Source of the DNA: Acidobacteriota bacterium
GTDB lineage: Bacteria; Acidobacteriota; Terriglobia; UBA7540
Direction: 5' to 3'
DNA: 35,133 nucleotides
NCBI GenBank assembly: GCA_024638215.1
Contig: JAHEKS010000011.1
Coordinates: 1-35,133, forward strand
Positions 23,146-31,304 of this stretch are shown here, in pieces. Numbering within the stretch: position 1 is the first letter of the stretch; each line of letters starts with the position of its first letter. The notes below the pieces were generated by a model. It did no database searches, had not been told where the DNA came from, and was given only the letters and a program-made list of their open reading frames with translations. Both the position numbers and the translations under genes were made by a program.

Positions 23146-23676
23146 ATGAGAAAGAGAATCATGTGCGGGCTGGTATTTGGGGTTGCAGTTGCGGTTGGTG
23201 CCTGGGCCGCTGACAAGATTCAACCCATGAACGTCAGGCTCGGTCTCTGGAAAGCGACCATCACCACGGCAAATAGCGGACAAATCCCCCTGCCGAATGA
23301 ACTTCTTTCCAGACTCACGCCCGAGCAGCGGGCCAGGCTGCAAGAGAGAATGAAATCCCAGTCGGGCGCCGATTCGAGGACGACAACCTACAAAACCTGT
23401 CTCACCAAGGAGGAACGGGATAAAGACGATTATGGCCTCGACAAACAGGGTTGCACTCAAACCATCATCACGTCAACCAGCAGCAAGCTCGCCGGGAAAG
23501 CTACGTGCGTGGAGGACGGAATAAAGTATGCCGGCACCCTCGAGCTTGAGGCGATCAGCGCTGAGCACGTGAAGGGATCAATGCATATGACCGCAACCAA
23601 CGGCGGTGATACGGTGAACGTCAACCAGACTTACGAAGGCAAGTGGCTTGGAGCGTCCTGCGGGAACGTGAATTAG
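23146..23676 (+). CDS. DUF3617-family secreted protein
   Basis: 176 residues. Signal peptide ~1-22 (MCGLVFGVAVAVGAWA). The mature part matches DUF3617: LGLWKATITTANSGQIPLPN near the start, the RLTPEQRARLQERMKSQ helix, a TxTYKTCLTKEE Cys strand, a second Cys in KQGCTQTI and a third in GKATCVEDG, and a closing GKWLGASCG. Members are small periplasmic or secreted proteins of unknown function, common in Proteobacteria and Acidobacteriota. AAAGGAGGATAA precedes the ATG. It lies 68 bases after protein C on the same strand, consistent with cotranscription. Confidence 0.88.
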   Translation: MRKRIMCGLVFGVAVAVGAWAADKIQPMNVRLGLWKATITTANSGQIPLPNELLSRLTPEQRARLQERMKSQSGADSRTTTYKTCLTKEERDKDDYGLDKQGCTQTIITSTSSKLAGKATCVEDGIKYAGTLELEAISAEHVKGSMHMTATNGGDTVNVNQTYEGKWLGASCGNVN

Positions 23677-23679
23677 CGG

Positions 23680-23746
23680 CGAGCCACCGTGGCATCGCCA
23701 TTCGGGCCACGATGGCTCGCGGGCAGGATGCTCGTGCCACGTGGCA
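23680..23746. repeat. Intergenic hairpin repeat (REP-like) after DUF3617 gene
   Basis: Arms CGAGCCACCGTGGC (23680-23693) and GCCACGATGGCTCG (23706-23719) pair at 13 of 14 positions around a 12-base loop. A second palindrome, TGCCACGTGGCA, follows at 23735-23746. Such GTGGCAC-rich hairpins resemble intergenic repeats found in acidobacterial genomes (from memory). It could attenuate transcription or protect mRNA ends between DUF3617 and the GIDE gene. Confidence 0.5.
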
Positions 23747-23845
23747 GTGCCACGGGGCGACGTGAACTCGCGGCTGCTTGCATTTGGCCCTGTTCGATTT
23801 TCTCCGGGAAGCCTGCTTGCATTGCAGGCCCGAACCGAGGGTTTT

Positions 23846-24988
23846 GTGAGCAGTGATGATGGCAAGTTGTTGGGCGCCAGTGTGGTTGGCTCTGGCTTCG
23901 GCATCTACCTGTTTTTTAAGGGGTTCCGCGAGTTTCGCGAGTACCGAGTGGTGGCTGACACGCCCGTGATCCCGATTCGCAGCGTCCCGATGGGGCTGGT
24001 CCAAATCCGCGGCCAGGCGAAAGGCGACGCTCCGGTCACGAGCCCGGTCAGCCATACGCCGTGTTTCTGGTACAGGGTCGTGATCGAGCAATGGAAATCC
24101 CGGGCGGGCCGCAGTGGAGAAGAACACTATTAGGAGCGCATCCGCACGGACTGCGACGGCGTGAAGTTCTATCTGGCGGATACAACCGGACACGTCAAAG
24201 TGGACGCGTGCCAGGCGGAGCTGGATTTGCCGCAAACCGCGCAGCGCAAGGTGAGCCATGCGTCTTCGTTTCGCATCGGGATGGGAGCGACGGATGAAGA
24301 ACTGCTCCAATATGTGACCAAGGCCGGCGACCATACGATGGGCAAATGGATCGGCGGCGGCATCTCGCATCTTCCTGCCTTCTCTGATCCGGCGAAGGAA
24401 CAAAAGCGCCAGATGCTTGTCAGTGCTTTTCAATCCACTCCCGGTTCTCCGGATTTCATGCAGCGCATGATCCCCATGATGGCGCCGATCATGAGACAGA
24501 AGTTGGAATCAATGGGACCGCAGGCGGATCCGCGTCACGAGCAAGCCCGCCAGGCCGCGCTCGCGGCGTTTGCCCAACATCAGCCCGGCAGCCCGGAATT
24601 CTTCCAGGCACTCCAGAATGCGGTGGCGATGAGCGGCGAAAGCCCCGTGGAAATTGCCCAGTTTCAAAAACTCCTGCATCCGCAAAGCGATGTCGAAATG
24701 TTCGCCCCGGCAAGCGGTCGGCACAGCCTCACGGAATCCTGCATCGTCCCCGACGGAACTTACGATATCACCGGAACCTGCCTGGAGAATCCCGAGCCGG
24801 CCGACGACCACGATCGCAACACGATCGCCAAAGGCCAGAACGAGCCGACCTTTCTCATTTCGTCGAAAGCCGAGAAACAACTGGGGCACTCCCTGCGCTG
24901 GCGCGCGGCAGGAAAGATTTTTGGCGGCGCGGCGCTTTCCCTCGCCTGTGCCGCCATCATTTTGGCCAAACTCGGTTGGCTGTTTTAG
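23846..24988 (+). pseudogene. GIDE-domain membrane protein, interrupted by amber codon
   Basis: The track reports two ORFs (23741-24133, 24161-24988), but both are in one frame, split by a TAG at 24131-24133. Together they give a normal GIDE (MULAN/MUL1-type) protein: N-terminal hydrophobic helix (SVVGSGFGIYLFFKGFREF), then the domain core (VIPIRSVPMGLVQIRGQAKG, SPVSHTPCFWYRVVIE), stop, and continuation (DGVKFYLADTTGHVKVDACQ), ending with TESCIVPDGTYDITGTC and a C-terminal helix (FGGAALSLACAAIILAKLGW). In animals this domain lies in the mitochondrial E3 ligase MUL1; bacterial forms lack the RING finger and have no known activity. The start is uncertain: GTG at 23846 is my choice, since the track's GTG at 23741 lies inside a palindrome. 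Confidence 0.75.
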
Positions 24989-25036
24989 CTTTCTCGAAGG
25001 ATCGCGGAACACCGAATCCCGACAAGGAGGGCTGAC

Positions 25037-26611
25037 ATGAGAAGGATCAGGCTTACCCTACCGCTGGCGACATGCATTCTCACCCTTGGCTTGGGAAGTT
25101 GCAGCAGAAACAAGAGCGGGCCAGAGAACACAGAGACGACCCGGGAAGTGCCTTCAAGCCAAAGTATGCGGGCAATTCCCGGTTTCCGAAAAACATGGGG
25201 CCTTCATTTCATGAATCAGCCTGGCACTGTTTTCCGCGTCCAGTATTCCGAGAACACCGCCATCGTGGATCTGAAAACGGTCGCCCAGACGTTGCGCGGA
25301 GTGAGCGCTGACCATCGGATCTTTCTGTTCCAGGATTCTCCAGCCCTGCGCCAGAAGCTGGTGCCAGGGAAATTCGTTTTGTTCGAGGGGCTCGATCTAC
25401 GCAAGGTGGACGCCCTAGCCGTGGACGGGCAGACGCTCATTGTGGGTACGGAAACTGCCTCTTTGCGCGAGGCGCTGAAGAGTGCGCAGATTCAGTTTGA
25501 AGTTCCGGTGGATTTTAAGGAAATTCATGACCAGATCGCGGCGGAGCGCAATTCACTGCAAGCGCCGCCTCCGCGCTTCGCGCTGCTCAATTCGCTCGCT
25601 AATTTGTGGGACAAGCTTGAGCCGGTCGCCTATGCTGACACCGGCGGTGGCGAGCTCGAAGGCGAGACAGAATTTAGCGATAGCAATGACACAAAATGGA
25701 AGCTGAAATTTCACAACGTATTCAATCCCGATCACAGCGCGGACGTCAACATTCAAATTAACCGCGACGACAACAAGGGCATCAACGCGGAGATCAACGC
25801 CAAGGCCCACCTCAGCAGGTTCATACAGAAAGACGCGATCTTGATGTCGGACGGGCAACTCCAGAGCGCTTCTTATCAGAACGTCGGCTTGCACGGAACG
25901 GTGGACTTCAACTGGGGCATTGCGACCTCCGAAGCCAAGACGCCGATGAGCGAGGCGCGGGTCAAACTCCCGTATCCGTTAAAGATTCCGCTGATGGAAA
26001 CGACCGACCTGCCCATGTCCCTGGAGATCAGTGAAGCTCTTCTGTTCCATCCCGCGTTCACAACCTCGGGCGAAATTGCGAAGGGCGGCTTCCAGGTTAG
26101 CTATTCAGGCGATGAAGGGTTCAAGATTCAGGGATCGAATCTGGAGGCTCCGGGTAATCCCCAGGGCGACGCTAAGATGACATCCAATTATGCTTTTTCC
26201 CCGCTTGCGGCTTACGGGGTCGTCGTAGCCATGGCCGTTCCCCGAGTCGAGCTGAGAATGGGAACTGAGGAGCTCTTTGAAGCAGCGGGGATTTCTCAAA
26301 CGGTGCTCGATAACGCTATGGAAAAGCTGGAGAATGCGCCGCTTATCGGAAAATGGCTCAACAAAAAAGTGGGAAACCCCCTGGCAGTGGAGGGTGCGGC
26401 GTATTTTCAGGTCGTCATCTCTACGACCGCCGCACACTCGGGGATGCAAAGCCTTGTGCCCTGCGAACAGTTCACCATGAACGTGAAAGGCCAAGTTGGC
26501 CTGGACGCCAAATGGCTGGGAGCTGATATGTCGTCGCCGGCAAAGGACATTTTCACTAAAACTGAAAACTGGAGGCAGCCTAACGCCAAAATATGCGGAG
26601 GGGACGATTAG
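25037..26611 (+). CDS. Predicted lipoprotein of unknown function
   Basis: 524 residues behind AAGGAGGGCTGAC. The N-terminus MRRIRLTLPLATCILTLGLG with a Cys at about position 22 (GLGSC) fits a lipoprotein signal, placing the protein on the periplasmic or outer membrane face. Residues ~50-180 form an alpha/beta part (IVDLKTVAQTLRGVSADHRI, KFVLFEGLDLRKVDALAVDG). Residues ~200-330 appear beta-rich (DTGGGELEGETEFSDSNDTK, ADVNIQINRDDNKGINAEIN) and the C-terminus has two Cys (LVPCEQ, KICGGD). No named family is recognised. It lies 48 bases after the GIDE gene and 33 before the zinc-ribbon/OmpA gene, so it is probably cotranscribed with them. Confidence 0.75.
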   Translation: MRRIRLTLPLATCILTLGLGSCSRNKSGPENTETTREVPSSQSMRAIPGFRKTWGLHFMNQPGTVFRVQYSENTAIVDLKTVAQTLRGVSADHRIFLFQDSPALRQKLVPGKFVLFEGLDLRKVDALAVDGQTLIVGTETASLREALKSAQIQFEVPVDFKEIHDQIAAERNSLQAPPPRFALLNSLANLWDKLEPVAYADTGGGELEGETEFSDSNDTKWKLKFHNVFNPDHSADVNIQINRDDNKGINAEINAKAHLSRFIQKDAILMSDGQLQSASYQNVGLHGTVDFNWGIATSEAKTPMSEARVKLPYPLKIPLMETTDLPMSLEISEALLFHPAFTTSGEIAKGGFQVSYSGDEGFKIQGSNLEAPGNPQGDAKMTSNYAFSPLAAYGVVVAMAVPRVELRMGTEELFEAAGISQTVLDNAMEKLENAPLIGKWLNKKVGNPLAVEGAAYFQVVISTTAAHSGMQSLVPCEQFTMNVKGQVGLDAKWLGADMSSPAKDIFTKTENWRQPNAKICGGDD

Positions 26612-26644
26612 GCCTGGGAGCGGTCAAGGGAGAGGAGAACTTTG

Positions 26645-28573
26645 ATGGCATTCTGCACGAATTGCGGCACCCGACTCAATGAGGGATCGGCGTTCTGCAC
26701 GAAATGCGGAGCGCAAGTGAAAGCGCCCGGCGCTCCAGCGCCACCCCCGGCGCAGGCGGACGCGCCCAGTAGCGCGACGCCTGAAGCCGCGCCGCAATCA
26801 GTGGCGCCTCCGGCTATCGTTGTTCCCGCTGCGAAATCGGTCGCGCCCATTCCGAAAATCGCCCTCGCCGGTATCGCCATCGTCCTCCTCTTGGTGGCAG
26901 TAATTGCGGCGGGATTCATCTACGCCGCGCACCGCGCGAAGCAGAAAGCCGTCGAACTCGAGTCAGCGGACAACGTCGAGAAAAACATTGCGGATCTGGC
27001 CGCAGCAGCCGACAAAATGGCGGAAAAGGCGCAGAAAACGGGAGCGATTCCGGCGATTCCTGGAGGCGCGTCGCCGTCGAATACTTCGCCCTCCTATAAT
27101 TCTAGTTCTGGCAGTTCCGCTTCGGCACCTGCAGCAGCTCCGTATGGATGGACGCTCGAAAATGGGAAGCTTGTACCTGCAAAGCCTGCAAAGATTGAGG
27201 CCCCTCCGCTGCCGAAGGCCGACCCAGTGGCGCCGGTTGCCGCCACGGGCAACCAAGCGCACGACTGGGCGTTGAAATACGAGCGCACGGAGGGCGGGCC
27301 CGAAGCGGATTTGGTGGTGCGCACGGGAGACATCAACAATCTCGGGTTCGGCTGGCCCACGGGATTCGATCCGTTTTCCGGACAATCCACGCCGCCCCAC
27401 CCGTGGCCCGACATCAATAAAATTCCGCCCGGTGCACCCGATGGAACGGACCGCATCATGCTCGGCTCTGCAGTAATTCCGGCGCCGGGAGACGGATATA
27501 GTGGCGCACTCGGAGATTGCGTCATTGCACAGCAGGTACCTAAGGAAGCGCAAGGCCAGCCGTATGCGGTCAAGCTTGTAAACGAATGCAAGCGCGACCG
27601 GCAACTGACGGCGGCGACGCCGATTGTCCTGCCCGTGGGCACACTGCCCAGTAAGGTTGACGCCGTGCTGGTGCAAATTTTTGCCGACGATTTCCAGCCT
27701 GTGCCGATGCACTCGCATTTTCAGGTGAGCCTGAATAGTACGCGGATTCCGACGTTCGAGTACGCCATAAACGCGCTCGACCAGAGCGGGCCCATCGGCA
27801 AGCTGCTGAGCATGAAACTGCTGCCGGAATATTGGCCCTTGCTGAAATCCGGCACTGTGAAGCTGTTGATTGACGACCCGACGACGCACGTGCCGGACGG
27901 CTACGCCGTTGATTTCGTGCGCATTCTGGTGAACCCGCACAAATTCAAATATCAGGTATCGCTCGCCGCTCATGTGACCGATGCGGACAAACACACGCCG
28001 ATTGCAGGCGCAATGGTGACCGCCGCGCTCGAGTCGGCGGCAACAGACCGGCAGGGCAAATGTGAGCTCAACGGAATTCCAGCGGGGCTTGTGGTGGCGA
28101 CCGCGAATGCTCCCGGATACGACGAGAATTCCGTGCCAGTCGATTTGGTGGCCGGGCAAAATGGAAATACAGAAATCCAGTTGCATCGCCATCAGGAAAG
28201 CACGGCGGCGCTGGAGCAATCCATCGCGCAAACCGGCACGGCTACGATTTATGGAATACATTTCGACACGGATTCATCAAAGCTCCGCGGAGACAGCCTC
28301 CCGGCGCTCAACGCTGTCCTGGGGCTCATCAATAACCATGCCGGATCGCGCTGGCTCATCGCCGGGCACACGGACAATCAAGGAAGCGCAGCGCACAACC
28401 AGACGCTTTCGGAGGCGCGCGCGAAATCGGTGGTTATGTGGTTGAAGGGCCACGGCGTCGACGTGAAGCGGCTGGATCCGCAAGGCTTCGGCGCGACGCG
28501 GCCAGTCGCAGACAACGCCACCGCCAATGGCAGGGCGTTGAACCGGCGCGTGGAAGTCGCGCTAGCGAAATGA
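26645..28573 (+). CDS. Zinc-ribbon / TM / OmpA-like fusion protein
   Basis: The start is the ATG at 26645 (the track uses TTG one codon earlier); GGAGAGGAG lies upstream. 642 residues. Residues 3-22 are a double-CxxC zinc ribbon (FCTNCGTRLNEGSAFCTKCG). A Pro/Ala linker leads to one transmembrane helix (~71-93, KIALAGIAIVLLLVAVIAAG). After a further linker come a central domain (~215-430), a carboxypeptidase-regulatory-like domain (~440-515, AAHVTDADKHTPIAGAMVTA) and a C-terminal OmpA peptidoglycan-binding domain (~535-640: IHFDTDSSKLRGDSLPALNA, AGHTDNQG, LSEARAKSVVMWL, NRRVEVAL). The topology implies a zinc ribbon in the cytoplasm and an OmpA domain on peptidoglycan, linking the two compartments. 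The combination is unusual. Confidence 0.85.
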   Translation: MAFCTNCGTRLNEGSAFCTKCGAQVKAPGAPAPPPAQADAPSSATPEAAPQSVAPPAIVVPAAKSVAPIPKIALAGIAIVLLLVAVIAAGFIYAAHRAKQKAVELESADNVEKNIADLAAAADKMAEKAQKTGAIPAIPGGASPSNTSPSYNSSSGSSASAPAAAPYGWTLENGKLVPAKPAKIEAPPLPKADPVAPVAATGNQAHDWALKYERTEGGPEADLVVRTGDINNLGFGWPTGFDPFSGQSTPPHPWPDINKIPPGAPDGTDRIMLGSAVIPAPGDGYSGALGDCVIAQQVPKEAQGQPYAVKLVNECKRDRQLTAATPIVLPVGTLPSKVDAVLVQIFADDFQPVPMHSHFQVSLNSTRIPTFEYAINALDQSGPIGKLLSMKLLPEYWPLLKSGTVKLLIDDPTTHVPDGYAVDFVRILVNPHKFKYQVSLAAHVTDADKHTPIAGAMVTAALESAATDRQGKCELNGIPAGLVVATANAPGYDENSVPVDLVAGQNGNTEIQLHRHQESTAALEQSIAQTGTATIYGIHFDTDSSKLRGDSLPALNAVLGLINNHAGSRWLIAGHTDNQGSAAHNQTLSEARAKSVVMWLKGHGVDVKRLDPQGFGATRPVADNATANGRALNRRVEVALAK

Positions 28574-28603
28574 GCGATGTGCAATTTTGCGGAGGATATG
28601 CCT

Positions 28604-29077
28604 ATGAAACTCAGAACGTCGTTGATGGTTGTGGCTTTTTTGGCGTTCGCGATGGTCAGTGCACGGCTCGCGTATGCCGCGCCGCAGGCAGATGGGTGCT
28701 CGCTACTCACCGCGGCGCAGATCCAGAAGGTTCTAGGACAACCGTTCGGCAAGCCCACGGAGAGCAAGTTCCCGCCTGCTTATGGCAAGCAACCCTGGGG
28801 CTCACACTGCGAGTACACCTCACAAAAAGGGCCACATGTGAGAGTTGTTTTCATCGTCTATGTTGACGTCTCGGCGTCGGAGGCGAAGCAAACGTTTGAC
28901 AGATTGTCCATGTGGTTTGCGCCGAAGTCGAAGCCGGCAATCGGAGATTCCGCGTACATGGACGCCAGCCATGCGATTCATGTGCTCAAAGGCAAAGTTC
29001 GCTATTACATCTCAATCCATCCTGCGAACGAAAAGGAATTGAAGGACCTGGCCGCGTCTGTGGCGGCCAGGATTTGA
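28604..29077 (+). CDS. Small secreted protein, DUF3558-like pattern
   Basis: The start is the ATG at 28604, eight bases after GGAGG; the upstream in-frame ATG at 28598 is too close to it and the one at 28577 lies before it. 157 residues. Signal peptide ~1-24 (MVVAFLAFAMVSARLAYA), then GCSLLTAAQIQKVLGQPFGK, a Cys-pair pattern (GCSLLT ... SHCEYTS) and the strands VRVVFIVYVDVSASEAKQTF, GDSAYMD and KVRYYISIH. The pattern CSLLTxxEhxxxLGxPhxxx ... CxY is shared by small secreted DUF3558-type proteins, although membership is unproven. It follows the zinc-ribbon/OmpA gene by 30 bases, so it is almost certainly the same transcript. Function unknown. Confidence 0.72.
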   Translation: MKLRTSLMVVAFLAFAMVSARLAYAAPQADGCSLLTAAQIQKVLGQPFGKPTESKFPPAYGKQPWGSHCEYTSQKGPHVRVVFIVYVDVSASEAKQTFDRLSMWFAPKSKPAIGDSAYMDASHAIHVLKGKVRYYISIHPANEKELKDLAASVAARI

Positions 29078-29201
29078 AAGGGCAGCGCTGACGGTGATGG
29101 CAGGCTCTCAAGCGGACCCGGCCCACGCCGTCGTCAATCGCGAACCAAATAGTTGGCGGGATCGGTTCACATAATGCAATTGACTTGAAAGCAGACGGCA
29201 G

Positions 29202-29624
29202 ATGACAGCTTGGACAAAATGCGGGACAGCACTTGCGGAAGGAGCGATATTCTGCGGAGCGTACGGCGCGCCCGCAGCAGGAGCTTCCGCTGCCCCTACC
29301 GCGCCAATGGCCGCCAGCGCTCCAGCGAGCCCTTTCGGGTCGAACGTCGGGGCCATGCTTTCGTAAAGTTCATCCCAGCGATCCTCTTCTTGGTCATCGA
29401 GCCATACGGTAAAAGCCGCTACGTCCGATTCCACGCTTTTCAGTCGCGGTTTTCTTGACATTGCCCGGATTATTGTTTCGGTAGCCATGATGCTCTTGGG
29501 CGTGGTGCTTGTCTTCGTTCCAGTCGTGGGATGGGTAATCCATCTGCAGCTCGACCTCGTGATCACCCTCGGAGGATTCATCCTGTGGTTGATCTTTGTG
29601 GTTAACGCTCACGACAATCAATAG
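29202..29624 (+). pseudogene. Decayed zinc-ribbon two-helix membrane protein
   Basis: This frame is below the track's length cut-off. From ATG 29202 it reads MTAWTKCGTALAEGAIFCGAYGAP, a zinc ribbon related to FCTKCG...FCGACG in which two of four Cys are gone (one replaced by Trp, one by Tyr). An Ala/Pro linker follows, then a TAA at codon 55 (29364-29366). The same frame continues for 85 codons with Ser-rich linker, then two hydrophobic helices (ARIIVSVAMMLLGVVLVFVP and LDLVITLGGFILWLIFVV) and ends at TAG 29624. This is a recognisable small zinc-ribbon membrane protein that has lost function through Cys loss and a nonsense codon. It is the last member of the cluster. Confidence 0.7.
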
Positions 29625-30049
29625 TTCCAGTTGCCCGTGATCGGCAGGGCCGCGCAAAAGCAGTCAGGGAAACAGTGCTCTACTCTGCAGTGGCGCCAGA
29701 TGAACAGGAAGGCTGGTCCTGTATGAGTTCTTAGCCGGTGAACACACTGCTTCGCCGCGGCCGTTCGGGCTGTCGTTCCGGTTTGGCATAACCCTCTTCG
29801 CAGTAGTAGAGACACTAGCCACCACGGCGGGAGAATAATGCCAACTACTGGGTTCGTGGACTTTGGGATGTGAAGGCCTAATGCCATAGACTTACATCGG
29901 AGCGTGGGAGCCGCCTGGGTTTGCAACTTTGCCGTCTTTGTGGTCATTTTCCCCCGAGATCATTACTCATTTGACTCTCCAGCGGCGGCAGCCGAATTCG
30001 ATGTTCCGGCCACTCCCGACGAACGCACCAATTGCGGAGGAAATACCCC
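29625..30049. other. Spacer between cluster and integrase remnant, no gene seen
   Basis: About 425 bases. The only long frame, 29618-29947 on the minus strand, has no recognisable domain. The missing N-terminal part of the integrase is not detectable here, so the boundary of a decayed or deleted integrative element probably lies in this stretch. Confidence 0.3.
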
Positions 30050-30691
30050 ATGCAAGACGTTTCCATTCCGAAGGCCCGGCCGTGTGCTGAAACTTACGCT
30101 TATTCTCTCCAGGACATTCTCCGGTTGATCTCAGTGCTGTCCGAACCGGCATCCACGATTGTCGCGACTGCAGCCTTCACCGGTTTGCGGAAAAGCGAGA
30201 TCCGCGGGTTACTCTGGGAAAACTTCAGTCAAGACGCACTTTGGATCACCCAGTCCGTTTGGGAGCGGTTCGTCAGCGAGCCGAAGACCGAAAGGAGCAA
30301 ATCGGTAATTCCAGTGATTGCTCCATTGGCCCAGCGCCTCGAGAAACACCGGAGCGCTCAAGCCGGGCCGACATCCGGGTTCATCTTCGTGTCGGTTCGG
30401 CCAGGCGGCCAAGCCGGTCCAGTCAACTTGAATTCGGTTTTCAAAAGACAGATCAAACCGAGGCTCAAGGAGGCGGAATTCGAGTGGCACGGCTGGCACG
30501 CGTTCCGTCGCGGCCTCGCGACGAATCTCTACCAGCTTGGAGTACCGGACAAAACGATTCAAGCCGTTCTCCGACACTCGAATCTCTCAACCACAATGAA
30601 CAGCTACGTAAAGTCGGTGCCTGCGGATGCAGTGGCAGCGATGCGCTCGCTCGAAGCAATATGCACCCAATATGCACCCCAAACACAGTAA
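30050..30691 (+). pseudogene. Tyrosine recombinase, catalytic domain only
   Basis: 213 residues from the ATG at 30050, which has GGAGG nine bases upstream. The usual N-terminal SAM-like core-binding and arm-binding domains (about 150-180 residues) are missing; family members are near 380-400. The catalytic set is complete: Arg in FTGLRKSEIRGLLW, Lys in EPKTERSKS, His-x-x-Arg in GWHAFRRGLATNL, His in VLRHSNLSTTM and nucleophile Tyr in MNSYVKSV. The gene ends just before the tRNA-Arg 3' fragment, the usual location of an integrase beside its attachment site. The good ribosome site means the fragment might still be translated, but DNA-site recognition should be lost. Confidence 0.82.
30662..30678 (+). 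repeat. Paired TGCACC repeats, left arm
   Basis: Two TGCACC copies with an 11-base pitch, inside the last codons of the integrase gene and about 60 bases from the CCA end of the tRNA-Arg fragment. Same motif as at 10181 and 30880. Probably integrase arm-type sites. Confidence 0.5.
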
Positions 30692-30736
30692 GTCAATCAC
30701 CTATGTCGCGTAACTTGCAGAAAAGCCGTGAGAAGA

Positions 30737-30783
30737 TGGTAGGCTTGGGGAGATTCGAACTCCCGACCCACGGTTTAGGAAAA
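30737..30783 (-). pseudogene. 3' half of tRNA-Arg(CCT), attP-like core
   Basis: On the minus strand: anticodon loop TTCCTAA (anticodon CCT), 3' anticodon strand ACCGT, variable loop, T-arm GGGAG-TTCGAAT-CTCCC, 3' acceptor strand CAAGCCT, then A and encoded CCA. The 5' anticodon strand should be ACGGT but the sequence reads GGGTT, and no 5' acceptor strand or D-arm follows. Identity thus ends at the anticodon loop. It sits between two TGCACC pairs and next to an integrase gene, the layout of a phage-type attP. The plus-strand frame reading GLGRFELPTHGLG is an artefact of this tRNA sequence. Confidence 0.8.
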
Positions 30784-30879
30784 CCCTCCCCGCCCCGTCC
30801 TTCCTGTTCGGAGTCGCATGTTTTCAGTGGGTTCCGCTAGGTATCATTCGACTAAAATCATCCAATTCGGGCACGAGTA

Positions 30880-30897
30880 TGCACCCGAAAATGCACC
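30880..30897 (+). repeat. Paired TGCACC repeats, right arm
   Basis: TATGCACCCGAA and AATGCACCTTGG give TGCACC twice with a 12-base pitch, about 100 bases beyond the truncated anticodon loop of the tRNA-Arg fragment. Same motif as on the left arm and at 10181. Confidence 0.5.
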
Positions 30898-31019
30898 TTG
30901 GAGTCCCACTACTTCAAGATGCTCCCGCCACGCCATATCCCCCTTCTGTTTCGTGATTCGCTCTATTCGAGCCCATCCAGAACTCAACACACCCTTAAAC
31001 CGTCCCTTTGATCTTAATC

Positions 31020-31304
31020 TCAACCGGTGAGCTGACGCACTGCCTCCAGGGCCGACGACATTGCATTGACCTTGTTCTTTTCACCAGTTGTGACACCTTC
31101 AGCTATGACCACTTCTGGATTACTCACACCGATGAAAGACAGCACAGTGCGCAAATAACTTTCAGCGTGCTCTGCAGAGACTGCCGCCGTTTCCGGTCCA
31201 TAATAAACCCCCCGGGTGATCGCCAGAATGACACGCTTGCTGCCGACCAGGCCCTCTGCCGGACCTTTCGGCCCGTACTTGAATGTCCTGCCCGGCACCA
31301 CTAT
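31020..31304 (-). pseudogene. C-terminal fragment of AzoR-like NADH:quinone/azo reductase
   Basis: The recognisable part begins at [20 protein letters not shown] and continues [40 protein letters not shown] and [20 protein letters not shown]. This matches the C-terminal half of FMN-dependent azoreductases (flavodoxin-like, normally ~200 residues). The FMN-binding N-terminal half is absent: the preceding ~60 codons of the track ORF (to 31484) read as Arg/Pro-rich sequence without similarity, and no YNFGxPxxLKAWID motif is found in the other frames just upstream. Probably a remnant left after deletion or insertion. Confidence 0.62.

Noticed and set aside
26963-28261. 432-aa minus-strand ORF
   Set aside because: Antisense shadow of the zinc-ribbon/OmpA gene; Arg/His-rich with no domain.
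30241-30840. 199-aa ORF ending with LGRFELPTHGLGK
   Set aside because: Shadow of the integrase in another frame plus tRNA-Arg antisense sequence.
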